Notes: generated from the letters alone by a model not told the origin. Counted from the first letter of the stretch, positions 27,601-39,806 are shown. The stretch is 64,000 bases of DNA from Phoebastria nigripes (GCA_035582835.1 JAYKAV010003266.1:3118368-3182367), one strand, 5' to 3'. Program-made: numbers and translations.

Positions 27601-30600
27601 ACAAGCTTGTTAGGTTCACCTAACTCGACATATGTTTGCCATCTTGTTGAATGTGAGGCGGGTACTCACGCTTCAGTTGCTGAGCTAGTTAAGCTTTGCA
27701 CTGAAGTCTTAAATATCATCACAGGGACACTTTATGTGGCAATGGTGTCCTGAACGCGTCATGTAAGTGCAGGAAATCTGTGTGAGTGAGCCAAAACTTA
27801 AGTGGCTAAACGTGAACATACAGCTTTGGTTTTAGGGGTAATTATTACATACATTGCAATATTTAAGGAATATTATGATGTCATCTTTTCAGTAGGAACT
27901 CACTTGTGCAGTTTCTAATTTGCCATGTGACTGTGGACCTGAATGAGGCTTGATTTTTGTGATCTTGTGCGTGGCTTGGGGGATTTTAATGCAGAATGAG
28001 ACTGTAATTGCATGACTCCTCACTACGACTGCTGTTCCTTTGCACAAGTTAAAANTTGTTTTGAATTTGTGGTTTAGGAAAACTGGAGTGCCTTTGCACC
28101 TGACTTCAAAGAGCTGGATGAAAATGTAGAATATGAAGAGAGAGAGTCAGAGTTTGACATTGAAGATGAAGATAAGAGTGAACCAGAACAGACAGGTACC
28201 GCATAAAGTGTGTTTCTATGTAGCAAGTAATTTGTAGGCTGCATACATGAGCATAGTAAAAATTAAAACGAGTGGTCACGGTAGTATACATGGGTGTTAA
28301 GTGACAAAACAGGAGTGGAATAAATGAAGATGTATGAGCTAGCACAATCAATATGATTCCTGCCAATTGACATGCAACATTTTCTTAGAAATGCCTCCCC
28401 TCTCCAATATATGTTTAAGCAAAAAGCAATAGCAAATAGACATGGATCGTTGCACAGGCTTGCTCTCAACAGAAGCAGTGCTGAATTTGAATCAGTAGCA
28501 GCACAGCCTGGCCACTTGGTGGTGCCAAAAAATTGTGTGCTGTGAAAGGCTATAGTTAAACTATGGAAAGAAATAAGGATCATTCCCAGCATACCACAGA
28601 GCGCTCCTCATTACCAGGCTTTGCAGCCTTCTCATATTTAGATTAATTGTTGTTTAGCAGTTTTTAATATTCAAGTGTAACATTGGCTTGTGTGAATTAA
28701 GCATTGAAACAAGTTTCATCTGATTAAGAACTATTTTAGTGAAAACAACAAAACATTTAGAAGATTTAAAATCTCCTATCTGGCTTTACTACTAGTGTTT
28801 TATAACAATAGGTCTGTATTAGAACATAGAAAAAAAATAAAAACCTGATGGATTTAAGAGGAAATTCTTTAGGTTTGTTTTCTGCTTTAATTCTCATTTC
28901 TGCATGCTGAAACATTTAAGCACAGTCCCATTCTTTCAAAGTCATTTGGTCTTTTTCTTACTGTCTTTAATTCTTCTTTTTTCCCTGATTCTCAGGTGCT
29001 GATGCTGCAGAAGATGAAGAAGTGGATGTAACTAGTGTGGATCCCATTGCTGCTTTCTGTAGCAGGTGAAAGAGTAATTGTTTTGTTTGAAGTATGAATA
29101 CAAAGTGTGTCACTAAGATTCTCTGTATAATATGTTATAATAACCCCTAATTTTAAACAAAAGCAAATTTTTTTCCTTCACAGCGATGAAGAACTGGAGG
29201 ACTCCAAGGCTCTTCTTTACTTACCCATTGCTCCTGAAGTTGAAGATCCAGAAGAAAACCCCTATGGACCTCCACCAGATGCGGTTCAGAGTTCTTTAAC
29301 TGATGAGGGAATAGGTTCTGAGAAGAAGAGGCAGTCCTCCTCTGATGGACCTCAGGCACCAAAGAAGAAGCCCAAAACGACCAACATTGAACTACAAGGA
29401 GTACCTAATGATGGTGCGTAGAAGCTGCCGTTGTTTTACTGCCTATTCTGCATCTGAGATGGTCTGAAGGCCAGAAGTTCAGAAGGTCACTCCTTAATTT
29501 TCTCCTTCCTGTGAAGTCACTTCTTACAGCAGTTATTAATGGTCGCCAACTCTGCAAATTTTGCTGGCATTTTCCAAACTGGGAATGAGTGAAAGCATCC
29601 TGAAACTGTAATTTTTAATGATGTATGTGCTGATAGAAGCATCCCAAGAGATAACTCCCTTTGGTAACACATTGTGTCTTCACAGAAGTCCATCCGCTGC
29701 TGGGTGTGAAGGGAGATGGTAAATCCAAGAAGAAGCAAGCAGGCAGGCCTAAAGGATCAAAAGGTAAAGACAAAGATTCTCCATTTAAACCGAAACTCTA
29801 CAAAGGGGACAGAGGTGCTTTACCTCTGGAAGGAGCAGCGAAGGGTAAAGTGCAGGCGGAGCTGGGACAGCCTTTGACAGGTAAGGAGAACCCAGCGTGA
29901 GCGTCGTTGGCTTGCTTGGTGGCCTTGCTTTGTACAGACCCTGACTTAATATACTCTTAGCATTTTATCTTCCCAAATGGCACTTGCTCACTAAACGTTT
30001 AGCTGCTGTCAAGGATAGGCAAAATTTTTTTAAGTGGAAGTGCTTTCAATATTTTTAATAAAACTGATATCTATGCCTGTGTTGTTGCATATAAAGAGCA
30101 TGTAGGGTTTTTAATAGAGACTGAGCGCTATTTCAAAAGCAAAAAATCTTGCGATGACTTTAATCTTTTCGGTAACTTCTATCAACTCTTACATAAACAG
30201 TAATAACGTTTGGTTTTGCTGGGCCGATTTTGAGGGGGGGAAAATGTAAATAGTGAAGGATTCTGAAGCTTAAATTGACATTTTGTGCCATCAATACTAG
30301 GCAGAGTGATGAAGAACAGAAATGTTCTTTAAGCAGAAATAGGAAATGGAGCATCAATAATGGTCCGTTTGATAAACGAACCCTGAGATAAAATTCAGGA
30401 GCTGAATATTCTATTCCTAGCTATACAGCAGCCTTAGTTAAATTCCAGGAAGTACAGTTGCTGTGAATGAGGATAGATTTTGGTGGACTTTTCTCCCCTT
30501 TTTTTTTTCTTTTTTTGTCATACTTTGTTGGTTGTGTACTGAAACAGGACTGGTGCAGTCACCTTTGTTGGGGCCCAGACTTAGTCTCAGACAAAGTGTT

Positions 30601-33600
30601 TCCCGTCTGTCTCATTTGCTACTTCAGCTTCTCATTTGGGAGAAGTTCATTCAAGTGTAGTAAAGAAAGCACATGTTTGGATTAAGTGATATGGACTCCA
30701 TTTTTTTTAGATTGTAATGAAGAACTTAGGGTTGATATATAAACAGTTTCAAAGACACAGTGTAATTGATACATCAAATTTTGCATTTCCTTGAACTCAG
30801 CAGCTGCTGCTGTGGATTTTAGACTGTACAGAAGTGATTTTATTTTTCCCCCCCTTCCTTCCCTCACTGCTGGTCCTGTGCTACCCACCTTGCTCATTGT
30901 CCTTCCTGCTCAGCTCCTGTTATGTTGCTTGTACTAGTACTGATAATTGCTATTTGCAGAAAAAGGGAATGTGATAAAAGAAACTTAGTCTATACATGGA
31001 AAAACGTGGTGGATGTTTTCTGGGCTTCCATTTAATCCTTTCACACTGCACCTTGCAAAATCCAGAAATTAAACAGGTAGCCAGGAATATCCTTAGCCCT
31101 TGTTTGTACCCTGGGAGGTACTGAGTAACTTCTAGTATCAGATTTGCTGGACAGGGTGATTCTTTTTTGACTTCTCAAGTCATTAGGGGGCATCCAGTGT
31201 GTTTTAAAGTATGATAGTAAGGACTTGTGTGGATCCTCTGATGTTTTTGCTGGCATCTGTTACATGTCCTGATCGCACTGTTGTGCCGTGCTGGATGGAT
31301 GAGACCGGTTTGAAGACCAAATGAGTATAACCGTTAGTTTCATCAGCAGGCCTGTTGATTGCTTTCTTTTATCACACTGCTAATTAACATGACCATATGA
31401 AAAAGGTTATAAATGGGAAAGGATCGTGCACTGGAAACTTAACAATGTGGCTTCCGAAACAAATTTCAGTCGTCATTTGCTTCAGAAAAACAATGCTGTA
31501 TATTTTGACTTTTCCATGTTTAAGTAGCTGTATAAGCAGTCTGTTTTCAGAGAAGTAATTTTAATAGCAAGTATTTTTGTTCAACTTTTTCAAGGTATGT
31601 TTATGTAAGTTTGTTATCAACTTGTTTTACTAATTTTCTTAGTCTACATTTGTAGACAGACCTCAGTGTACTTTCTTCTTGCAGCTTGTGGTCACTATTG
31701 CATCGGTCTGGTCTAAGAGCTGGAAAAATAATACTCCCATTTCCTCTAACACATGTCAAATGAAGCAACATTCTAGACAGACTCCTTTCTTGTTTTTTGA
31801 CGCATCCTTGCAAAGCCGTATTTGGGAGGATTTTTGTGTGGTTTTGCTTGTAATGCTCCCATGCAGTTGTTATAGTCTGACTTGCTACAAAAGACAACAG
31901 TGGAATTTTACTGGCTGCTGCTGCTGAGCTTGGGATGTGCANACCCGTGCCAGTACAGTTAGCTTTGGTTTTTAGACACTGTAAAATGGAAATTTTCTTT
32001 TCTTATGAACAAATGGGTTTAGACCCAAGTTCCCTACTTAACTTTACCCACCTATTGGAGATGGTAGAGCTTTCTAAAATTTATTTTTAGTCTTTGTTGC
32101 CTGTAAGCACTTTAAGGTATTTTTCCATGGTGGTGTTCTTTAGCTTGATTGAGCTATAGGCAAATAATTAATATTGCTATAATGGACTTCTGTCTCTCCT
32201 TAGGACCTGTTATTATGCTCCCTTCTACAGTACTGTTGACTTAAGAGGATCTAATAGATCCGTGCAGTAGATCTCAGTAGTCAGTGTTGGAAGTGTCTAT
32301 ATGAGTCATGTAATGAGAAGAAGAGATTGTCCACTGAAAGAAGCTGTCACCTGGATCTTTCCAAACTCACAGTAGTCTTTTAGTCCATGAAGTTCATGTC
32401 TGCCTTCCTTTGTTCTCTTTACGGCTTGCACTTACAATTCCTATTTTGGGCAGCCAGTTTTTTCTTGGGGTTGCCGATGTTCCACCATGTGTAAATACAC
32501 ACTTCCAATTCAGGATTCCAGGCCACCTGCCGGGGATCCTGGAGCCAGACTGCCTCTTCTGTCTCTCATGCATGAAGCTGTTAATTCTGCTAGTTCCTTG
32601 TGCTGTTGCTTTCTGAAGTAACTAATCAGTGCTAAAACAGGCTAGGACTTTTAGGCGCCAAGAAGGACTGTTGTGGTTTAACCCCAGCCAGCAACTAAAC
32701 ACCACACAGCNGCTCATTCACTCCCCACCTCCGGTGGGATGGGGGAGAGAATTGGGAGGGTAAAAGTGAGAAAACTCCTGGGTTGAGATAAAGACAGTTT
32801 AATAATTGAAATAAGACAAAGTAAAATAGTAGTAGTAGTAGTAGTAGTAGTAGTAATAATAGTAGAATATACAAAGCAAGTGATGCACAATGCAGTTGCT
32901 CACCACCCGCCAACCGATGCCCAGCCAGTCCCCGAGCAGCGATCGCTGCTCCCCAGCCCCCTCCCCCAGTTTATATACTGAGCATGATGTCATATGGTAT
33001 GGAATACCCCNTTGGNCAGTTGGGTTAGCTCTCCTGGCTATGCTCCCTTCCAGCTTCTTGTGCACCTGGCAGAGCATGGGAAGCTGAAAAGTCCTTGACT
33101 GGTGTAAGCACTACTTAACACACTGATGTTTTAGTTGTTGCTATCAATATTATTCTTGAACTAAATCCAAAACACAGCACTATACCAGCAACTAGGAAGA
33201 AAACTAACTCCATCCCAGCCGAAACCAGGACACAGTCACACAACAAGCATTTCTCCTCTGGAAACTGTTTGCTGATATGCCATAATACAGTGTCTTTCTG
33301 CAAGCTGCATGGCTGGGACTTGGAGCCTGCTGCAGGTGCATCTGTGTCACTGTGCTGTGCAGTCTGGCAATAAATGTCTTATTCTTAAAGCTGCTATGTA
33401 AAAATCAGGTTTCACTATAAACAAACTGAGAAGCTTGATCCGTTTTAGAGTTTTAGAATAAAATCTTATGGCAATCTGGTTCAACCCAAACTTAGGTGGA
33501 ACTTGTTGTTTTCAGTTGTGCTTTTGCTCTGAGATTTTGGGATTGATGAATCAAAATATTTTACACCAGGTAAGTTTGCTCGCAACTTTGTGGAGTTCTG

Positions 33601-33803
33601 TAGCCACCTTGTCCATGCCTGTGCACGTGATCTCAAATACAAATGCAGAAATACTAGAGATCTTAATTTGTCATAGGCAGTATCTTGTTGATGAGATCTT
33701 ATTCTGAAAAGAATGGCTTTATCTAGAAAATCTTGTTCTCTTTCTTTTTTTTTTTTTTTTTTTTTTTTTTTGTTTTTTTTCTTTTTTTTTTTGTTTTTTT
33801 TAA

Positions 33804-33839
<36 letters not shown>

Positions 33840-33961
33840 CTGGAAATGCTACCATATTTGGTGGTCTCTGGTTTCTGGCAACATCTGTTTGAGTCTGATT
33901 ACTTATTTTTCACCTGTCTTTGATCTCTTCAGCAGGTGGTGCAATCTCAGAATTGTTATGA
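24281..33961 (+). CDS. RBBP5: RBBP5, core subunit of KMT2/MLL histone H3K4 methyltransferase complexes, complete
   Basis: Fourteen coding exons join in frame to 539 residues (human 538): 24281-24299, 24481-24506, 24629-24801, 25228-25368, 25838-26000, 26465-26574, 26753-26872, 27164-27317, 27428-27499, 28078-28195, 28996-29065, 29184-29413, 29686-29880, 33933-33961 (TGA). Start: ATGAATCTGGAGCTGCTC, matching the family start MNLELL. Residues up to about 325 form a WD40 propeller (for example [19 protein letters not shown]). Then comes the acidic ASH2L-binding hinge ([16 protein letters not shown]), the WDR5-binding motif EEVDVTSV and a basic Lys-rich region that could be a nuclear signal. Known role: nuclear; joins WDR5, ASH2L and DPY30 to activate KMT2 enzymes. 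The only length change noticed is one extra Ala in [10 protein letters not shown]. The last exon encodes the family ending GGAISELL. Confidence 0.98.
30057..30062 (+). terminator. RBBP5: Candidate intronic poly(A) signal in RBBP5 intron 13
   Basis: AATAAA about 160 bases after the stop codon (29898-29900) that would be reached if the donor at 29881 were not used. It could end a transcript encoding the alternative tail GKENPA. Speculative. Confidence 0.25.
32669..33232 (-). mobile_element. Solo LTR of an avian endogenous retrovirus
   Basis: The plus strand begins TGTTGTGGTTTAACCCCAGC and ends in GAAACCAGGACA. Read on the minus strand it starts TGTCCTGGTTTCGG and ends CACAACA, so it has TG...CA ends. 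I recognise this sequence as an LTR abundant in neoavian genomes. On the minus strand it carries a TATATAA box (complement of 32970-32977) and an ATTAAA-type signal further on. The GTA repeat at about 32827-32870 is an expanded microsatellite where this family has TAA/TTA repeats. No internal retroviral genes adjoin it, so it is a solo LTR. I could not find a clear target-site duplication. Confidence 0.8.
32827..32870. repeat. GTA/ATA trinucleotide microsatellite inside the LTR
   Basis: About ten copies of agt/gta followed by aataatag. It lies at the usual trinucleotide tract of this LTR and is likely polymorphic. Confidence 0.8.
33741..33839. repeat. Long poly-T tract near the RBBP5 last-exon acceptor
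   Basis: About 95 bases of almost pure T, broken by single G or C and one taaaaaa. It ends about 90 bases before the acceptor at 33932. It may be the tail of a retroposed element on the minus strand, or partly an assembly artefact. Confidence 0.8.
33933..33961 (+). CDS. RBBP5: RBBP5 last coding exon (C-terminal nine residues)
   Basis: The acceptor tgatctcttcag is followed by CA, completing the split codon from 29880 (G|CA = Ala), then GGTGGTGCAATCTCAGAATT and TGA. It encodes AGGAISELL, the known RBBP5 ending. It is 4.05 kb from the previous exon and is too short for an open-frame scan to find. Confidence 0.95.
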
Positions 33962-35775
33962 AGACACTCTTCTTTATCTTCCTGTAATCTTTCCTATATT
34001 GGCACCATAATGTGGAAAATAGATGAAATGCTCAGTCAGAGTGGACTGACTAATACAGCAGACTGATTGTTCATGGATTCAGGGAGTGACTTTTGTAAGA
34101 AATGAATATGGAAGAGGAAACGGCCTTCATTCCTCCTTAACTGCCTCTTCATCGAACAGTGTAAGATGCTGACTCTCAGGTCATGCGATTTGCAAAGAGA
34201 CTAACTGGACTGCCTTTGTGTTGACATGTATAACTATTTCTAAAGTGAGCTGGTACCCAACACTTTGCCACTCCACAGCTGATCAGCCATTGTCTTTTAA
34301 ATTTTTTTTTTTTTTTTTGTTCCTGGATTGAAGAATACCCGAAGTGTGTATTTTTATTCCCGATGCCGTATGACTGTGTATCCTGCAAACTTCCCTTTCT
34401 TTGCTGTTAATTTTCATTTCAGTGAGTTGTAAGTCCTTCTATGCCAGCTGCATTACCTTATCAGCTTTTCTGTTAGCTCAGTGTGCTGTCTTCTATGCTG
34501 ACATGCTTAGTGAAACACTGCTGCTGATTACGTGCCAGGTTTGATTTAATCTCAAGTGGATAGAGATCTAATGTGAAGAATCAAGACGCCCTCTGAAGTC
34601 TGCAAAGAATGAATCTTCATATTGTGAATATTTTAGACATGAAGGATGACTCTGCTTATGGGAAGAGGAACAAGTGAAAGTAGCTCTAGATAAAATACTC
34701 AGTGTATATACTTTCTTCTAGCCTGTCATATGAAAAGCTGTGTTGGCAGTTTCTTTCTGTCCTCGCAGGTGTTTTTATTCTGTCTCTTTCCTGTGAGGTG
34801 CCCTACCAGAAACAATTGGTTTCTTCCTTAGCTGGTAGGTACTGGCAGCTAGAGAAAAAACAGAACCAATATTTCTCTGAACTGAAACAGTAGTTTTTCA
34901 GGGTTTTTTCCCCCACTTCTGGATCAAGAATGGAAGAAAAATGAATGCGAACAGCTCATTCCCAGCCATGCTTTAACCTTTTATTCCTTAAAGACAGTTG
35001 TAATATTTATCTTGTGGGAATGGGAAGAGACACTTTCTCTATCCAATACCTACAGTCTGACACCTCTCTGTACTAGACCAACTGCCTGTTAAAAGAAAGT
35101 TTTCGTTCCTAATACCCCTTGTTTTATAGACTTTTGTAGTTCCTATGCAATTACTTTCAGTTTTCCCCCAGATGTAATTACTGAGATTATCACTACGTAT
35201 TTAAATTTTCAAAGTATCCTGCAGACATTAAAAGCCAAGAAGAGGAGTCATAAAGAGACTTATTAATTTGCAGTTGGAAGTATGCAGTAGTTGCATGAGA
35301 TATAAGCATGGGAAGAGAGGAGACATTTTAAATCAGAAGGTTTTTTAAAACTGGTATTTTCATTTCCGGCTTTGGTACAGTGGCCTGCTTCATGTAATGA
35401 CATTCATTCCCATGCGTACAGTATTAGTTTTCTTTGTTCTTTCTGCTTGTAGGAGACTTGCATCTTTCCTGGAACACTGTTGTGTCAAATCTACCCATAT
35501 GTGGTGTGGCTGAGCCCACAAGCTTTAAAAGATGTACAGGCAATGGTTCTCTAGGTTATTTTAAAGCATATAATTTGCCACAGACTCCAGCCTTCGTTTC
35601 TGTTAAAACTACTCTGTACAGTGTATATGTCCTTGGTTTATTTTCTTCCATCTTTTATTTTATTTTTTGGTATCTGTAGTTTTGTACAATATTTGTCGGA
35701 TACTGGCTTGATGGTAGTATATAGCGGTGATGTTAGTTTTTGTGTTTGTAAATAAAGAGGTATGTTTTATTTCCT
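33962..35775 (+). other. RBBP5: RBBP5 3' UTR
   Basis: About 1.8 kb of AT-rich sequence from the stop codon to a canonical AATAAA at 35751-35756. The size is similar to what I recall for the mammalian 3' UTR. No protein-like frame is present. It includes a T-run near 34296-34318. Confidence 0.7.
35751..35756 (+). terminator. RBBP5: Probable RBBP5 poly(A) signal
   Basis: AATAAA preceded by TTTGTA and followed within 25 bases by a T-rich stretch (tatgttttatttcc), the layout of a vertebrate cleavage site. TMEM81 begins 1.7 kb further on. Confidence 0.6.
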
Positions 35776-37440
35776 AAAGTCAATGGGTAAGTTTTGGCTT
35801 TTCCATACTTCTGTGATTGTTTATATTGTGACAATGTTTAGGAATCCTACAATACAGCTCCGCTGCAAACACAAACATATTGTGCCTTCACCACAGCTGG
35901 TGTATTGTTGTTTGCTTGGTTGGTTTTTTTAGTGTGGCATTTGGTTGATGATCTCTTTTCAAGAGATAGGAGTCAATCTGTAGTCTAATAAAAGCCCTGT
36001 ATACCTGAGTGCAGCCTAGGCACTCTGAGGCAGACGTGCGAAAGAGGAGCTGAACACAAAGCGCGCTGGGTGTAGAGTGCACCTCCAGGGAAATTGAATG
36101 TGGAAAATACATATACTAGATCTTCAGAAGTCTTCATTTTAATAGATTAAGGATTGTTAGGAAGAGAAATATGGATATTCATTAGCAGAGCTGTTGAAGA
36201 ACATGGCAATCCAAATCCTTTCTGCAGTCCATAATTCAGTTGNTGGTAAGGAGACATTGCTTATTGAACTGGCTTGACCACAGTTCAATTACGCCATCAA
36301 AAATAAGTAATTTTGATTTTTTTCATTAAGAACTTTTTTAGTAGTGCATTATTCTTTTGGGACGCTTGAGCACTAAGTGAATTGTTCTGGGTGTACGAGT
36401 GGTTTCTGTTTTACAGATGCACCAGTTGAATTGTGGAGATTTTGGCTCGGATCGCTCTTCGGAGTCGGTGGCTGTATGTGATGCAGAGCACGGGGCTCAG
36501 GCTCGCAGCTCCTCTGAGTGATGAGGAGCGATGAGGCCAGTGCTGTTGAATCCCTTCTGAGTCTGATAGTGGGTGTCAAGAGCCTAATACGATGCTTTTA
36601 TGCCGAGTCCTCATCTCAGAGGACTCGCTTTGACTTCAGACTTATGGGAGTTCTTTGTGCTTCCCCAGAAGGTTTGAGGCTGCGTTCTGACCCGGGCAGC
36701 TGGACTGTGACATCGGCACCGCTCCCCCAGGAACGCGGGCTCATGGAGACATGAGTGACTTCACTGAGCCCTGCGTAGAGATGGATTTCATCAGTGATAA
36801 AATACTGTTCAGCTTCCCTTTGATGTCAGTGCCATCAGACTATCCAGAGGTTGAAATCGTGTTTTCGTGATCCTGGTAATTTAGGGAGTACTTTAGATTT
36901 TGGGATATGTGTATGTAAGGCAGAACTGAACAGGTGCTGCATAAGGAATTAGGATTTCCTTATGCTCAACAGCATTATTTTAAGGGTTCCAGTAATGATT
37001 ACTTCTATTGCTTTATAGTTTGGTGGGAATATTAAACGGGAACAGTACTACTTTACAGTGGAAATCCATCTAAAATAGTGTGTGAAATCTTACAGAGAAG
37101 GGAGAACTTAATCTTTTTTCAAATTGTGAAATAGATCCCAATCGCTGGAATATAGTGGATTAAAACGTTCTGCTGCCGTGTTACAAGAACTGGAATTCAT
37201 GGTTCACACTCTGACCGACATAGTAACGTGTTGCATCTTCTTTAGCAGTGTTGTACTTCAAGCCTGTCTTGTTGGAGGATTTTTCCTAACAGAATAATTG
37301 TGTCTTGAAGATGATGCTGGTGGGATTTCAGTAATACTTAGTTTGAAGGTTTACAAAGAATGATTTGTGGGTTTGGTTTTTTTTTGACTACTGAATTTGC
37401 ACAGCTTTAGAAAGCAGCATGTCTGATTGATAACCCTGAT
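35776..37440. other. RBBP5-TMEM81 spacer with a GC-rich structured patch
   Basis: No coding exon is recognised. From about 36400 to 36780 the base composition becomes GC-richer and two perfect hairpins occur (36508-36529 and 36604-36627). This could be a TMEM81 5' exon or an unknown non-coding RNA. The rest is AT-rich. Confidence 0.5.
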
Positions 37441-38232
37441 ATGAAGAGCTTGGGGAACAGCCACATCCTTGGGATACTACTTTGTGCCTTCTATCTACCA
37501 TTGGTACTTTCCTTTGGAAAAGTTACCATCCCAGCAGAGCTAAAGTCAGCTGTAGTGAGAATTGCAGTCAACACCACATCCTGCAGCGTTACCTGTGGGC
37601 TGGGCTTCAAACTGGAGGAGATGTGTGAGATCACTCCCGCCGGAGAGAGGAGGAATTGTACCTTGCACAGGTCCGACTGCCTGACCAGCTGGTTTTGTGG
37701 CTTACTCCACTTCACCATCCCTGTGGGCAAACCCTTCCAGTTCAGCTGCCTGACCTCGGATGCAGTTGGCCTTGGTAGCCGAGCCTATAGCTATACGTGG
37801 AGGCTTGCCCAAGGCCTTATCACCACAAATGATGTACTGTTCAAACCTTTCAAAAACCCCGATTCTGTCATCAGATTTTCCCCTACCAGGGAGTCTGATG
37901 CAGGGACTTACCGATGTGATGTGCAGATGTTGAAGACATTCAAGGTCATCAAGAGGGTCTACTTTGGGGTCAGAGTGATCCAAAATGACTTAGTGGATCT
38001 GAACTTTCAAAAATCCTTGACCTGGGAACAGAAGTTAGCAGCAAACAAGGAGGAAGGAAACACAGGAAACAGCACCTATGAAGAAGTGCAAGAGCAGCGG
38101 CACTTTTGGCAAGGAGAATTGTTTTTTGAATGCTTGGTGGGAGTTGGAAGTGGAGTGATAGGGGGTGTCTTGGTGAGCACGGCTCTCTACTTCTTGCAGA
38201 AGATTTTGGGAAGGAGAGCTGCAGAGAAATGA
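37441..38232 (+). CDS. TMEM81: TMEM81, sperm membrane Ig-domain protein
   Basis: A single uninterrupted frame of 263 residues (human about 255), with start ATG at 37441. Residues 1-24 form a signal peptide (hydrophobic LGILLCAFYLPLVLS). The ectodomain is Cys-rich, with SCSVTCGLG near 47-55, and holds an Ig-like domain with C103, W120 and C159 in the DAGTYRC motif. N-glycosylation sequons are at N44, N72 and N210. A transmembrane helix spans about 229-252, followed by a short basic tail (KILGRRAAEK). Recent work places TMEM81 with IZUMO1 and SPACA6 in the sperm complex that binds the egg. Position directly after RBBP5 on the same strand matches human synteny. I see no intron in the CDS. Confidence 0.95.
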   Translation: MKSLGNSHILGILLCAFYLPLVLSFGKVTIPAELKSAVVRIAVNTTSCSVTCGLGFKLEEMCEITPAGERRNCTLHRSDCLTSWFCGLLHFTIPVGKPFQFSCLTSDAVGLGSRAYSYTWRLAQGLITTNDVLFKPFKNPDSVIRFSPTRESDAGTYRCDVQMLKTFKVIKRVYFGVRVIQNDLVDLNFQKSLTWEQKLAANKEEGNTGNSTYEEVQEQRHFWQGELFFECLVGVGSGVIGGVLVSTALYFLQKILGRRAAEK

Positions 38233-39806
38233 ACTGAGATTTAATGCAATTGCTTGTCTCTGTCTCTTTATTAGTATTGATGCAGTATTTCATGGTGATG
38301 TGTTTAATTTTTTTTCTGGCTGACACAGTTTATTACCAATTATTTTCTTAAGCTTCAGAGTCTGGTAAGTTAGTACAGGACTGTAGCACCAGAGCTTGAG
38401 TCTTAATGGAGTAGCTCCAGATGGGGCAAGGCAGTTTGCCTCCACATTGCATGAAAGGGTGGTCTGGAATGGTCCAGACAGGAGTTAGAGGACACTGAGC
38501 CACAGAAACTGCCCACTGCTCGCTGCTAACTACCTTGCCATGCTCCTCCAGCTAGCCTTTATTTTACCTCTAGGTGTTTGTTTTTTTTTTTTTTTTATTT
38601 AGCTAATAACTTGCGAGCCTGATTCCTGTCTTATTTCCTCGAATTTCTTCTGCTTTGCCCAGAACTCTGGGGTGACGTGAACTGACACAGATCACTCTTT
38701 GGTAGATGGTGTTTCTCCAGCAAGAGGTGCAAAGAAGTAAGGACGCTTTCGAGGTGGGCTTACAAACCAGGTTTCCTGGCTGTCTGGTGTCCTTCCCAGG
38801 AGCTCCAAGTGGTCCAGTCTCAGCAGCCGTGGGGCAGTGTGGGGATGAGGGGTGGGCCACCAGTGCCTGCTTCCTCTAGAGAGATTTATCTCCCTCTGCT
38901 AGAGCCTAGAAAACTATAAAGTATCTTCAAGTGATAGCTTGGAGCTTGCACTGTTTCCTTTGTAGTGTAGAATAGCGAAGCAGGGAGCATTGGGTAGCAC
39001 AAGCAAATCTTCAATTTGAGCACTGCGGCTTAGGAACATAACTGGGTGTTTTTAATCATGACTCAGAGCTGAGCTCATTCCTAAAATCTTTAAAGGGGGA
39101 GGAAGGGAAGAGTGCAGTGGGCTTGTGGATCTTTCATTTTTCCTGGTGATTAATAAGTATAAAACATGCAGCAATTCAGTAGGGAGTATTGTTTCCCCCT
39201 TGGTAGCAGAATCCACAGAGGGACCTATTAAGTGCCTTCTCTCTCTACGTCTCTTATTTTACAGTAAACAACTATATTTACTAAGTCTGTTTCCTTTTTT
39301 TTTTTTTCTGTGAACTAAAGTACAGGAATGCATAGCACACCCAATTCTGGGGAAAATAATGATACAACTCTAGTATTAAAGATGGAATTTTTTTTCTTTT
39401 TACCAGAGCAACAACAAAAAAGCTTTACTATAGAAAGAGATGGATATAGAAGTAAATACCTTATTTGCAGAGAATCCTATATAAAAAAGTCAGACTGAAA
39501 TGTGGTGAGCCAAATCTTCATGTACAGTGAAGTCGGTAATAAGAATATGAGGACAATGATCTGTGGACCCTGGGGTTGTCTAGCTGTATTTGAGTGGAGA
39601 AGCAAGCCTGTCATCAGGCTTGAATTCCCAGTTTGTAGCTCTACTGAGTTCCATTTCTGCGGGGAGACTTTAATGGGCACAATAACCAGCAGAAGTTTGG
39701 AAATGTTGGGGGGAACCATTCTGCAGTGACAGAAGATGCCTTTGCGAAGATGCACTGACCCTTCCTGATGCCTGGGCTGACCCTCTGGGAAGGGACAGGA
39801 GGGTTG
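38233..39806. other. Interval between the convergent TMEM81 and PDZRN-like genes
   Basis: About 1.6 kb that must hold the 3' UTRs of both genes. T-runs lie at 38580-38596 and 39294-39308. No third coding frame is recognised. No confident poly(A) signal could be assigned to either gene. Confidence 0.5.

Larger units (their letters stand above)
29881..33932 (+). other. RBBP5 intron 13 with LTR and poly-T tract
   Basis: The longest RBBP5 intron, with donor gtaagg and acceptor ctcttcag. It hosts an LTR at 32669-33232 and a long T tract at 33741-33839. Open frames inside it (up to 98 residues) show no protein features. Confidence 0.8.

Noticed and set aside
33481..33855. Poly-Lys and poly-Phe frames
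   Set aside because: Translations of the poly-T tract.
36518..36754. Open frame of 78 residues between RBBP5 and TMEM81
   Set aside because: No signal peptide, domain or homologue recognised; better treated as structured non-coding sequence.
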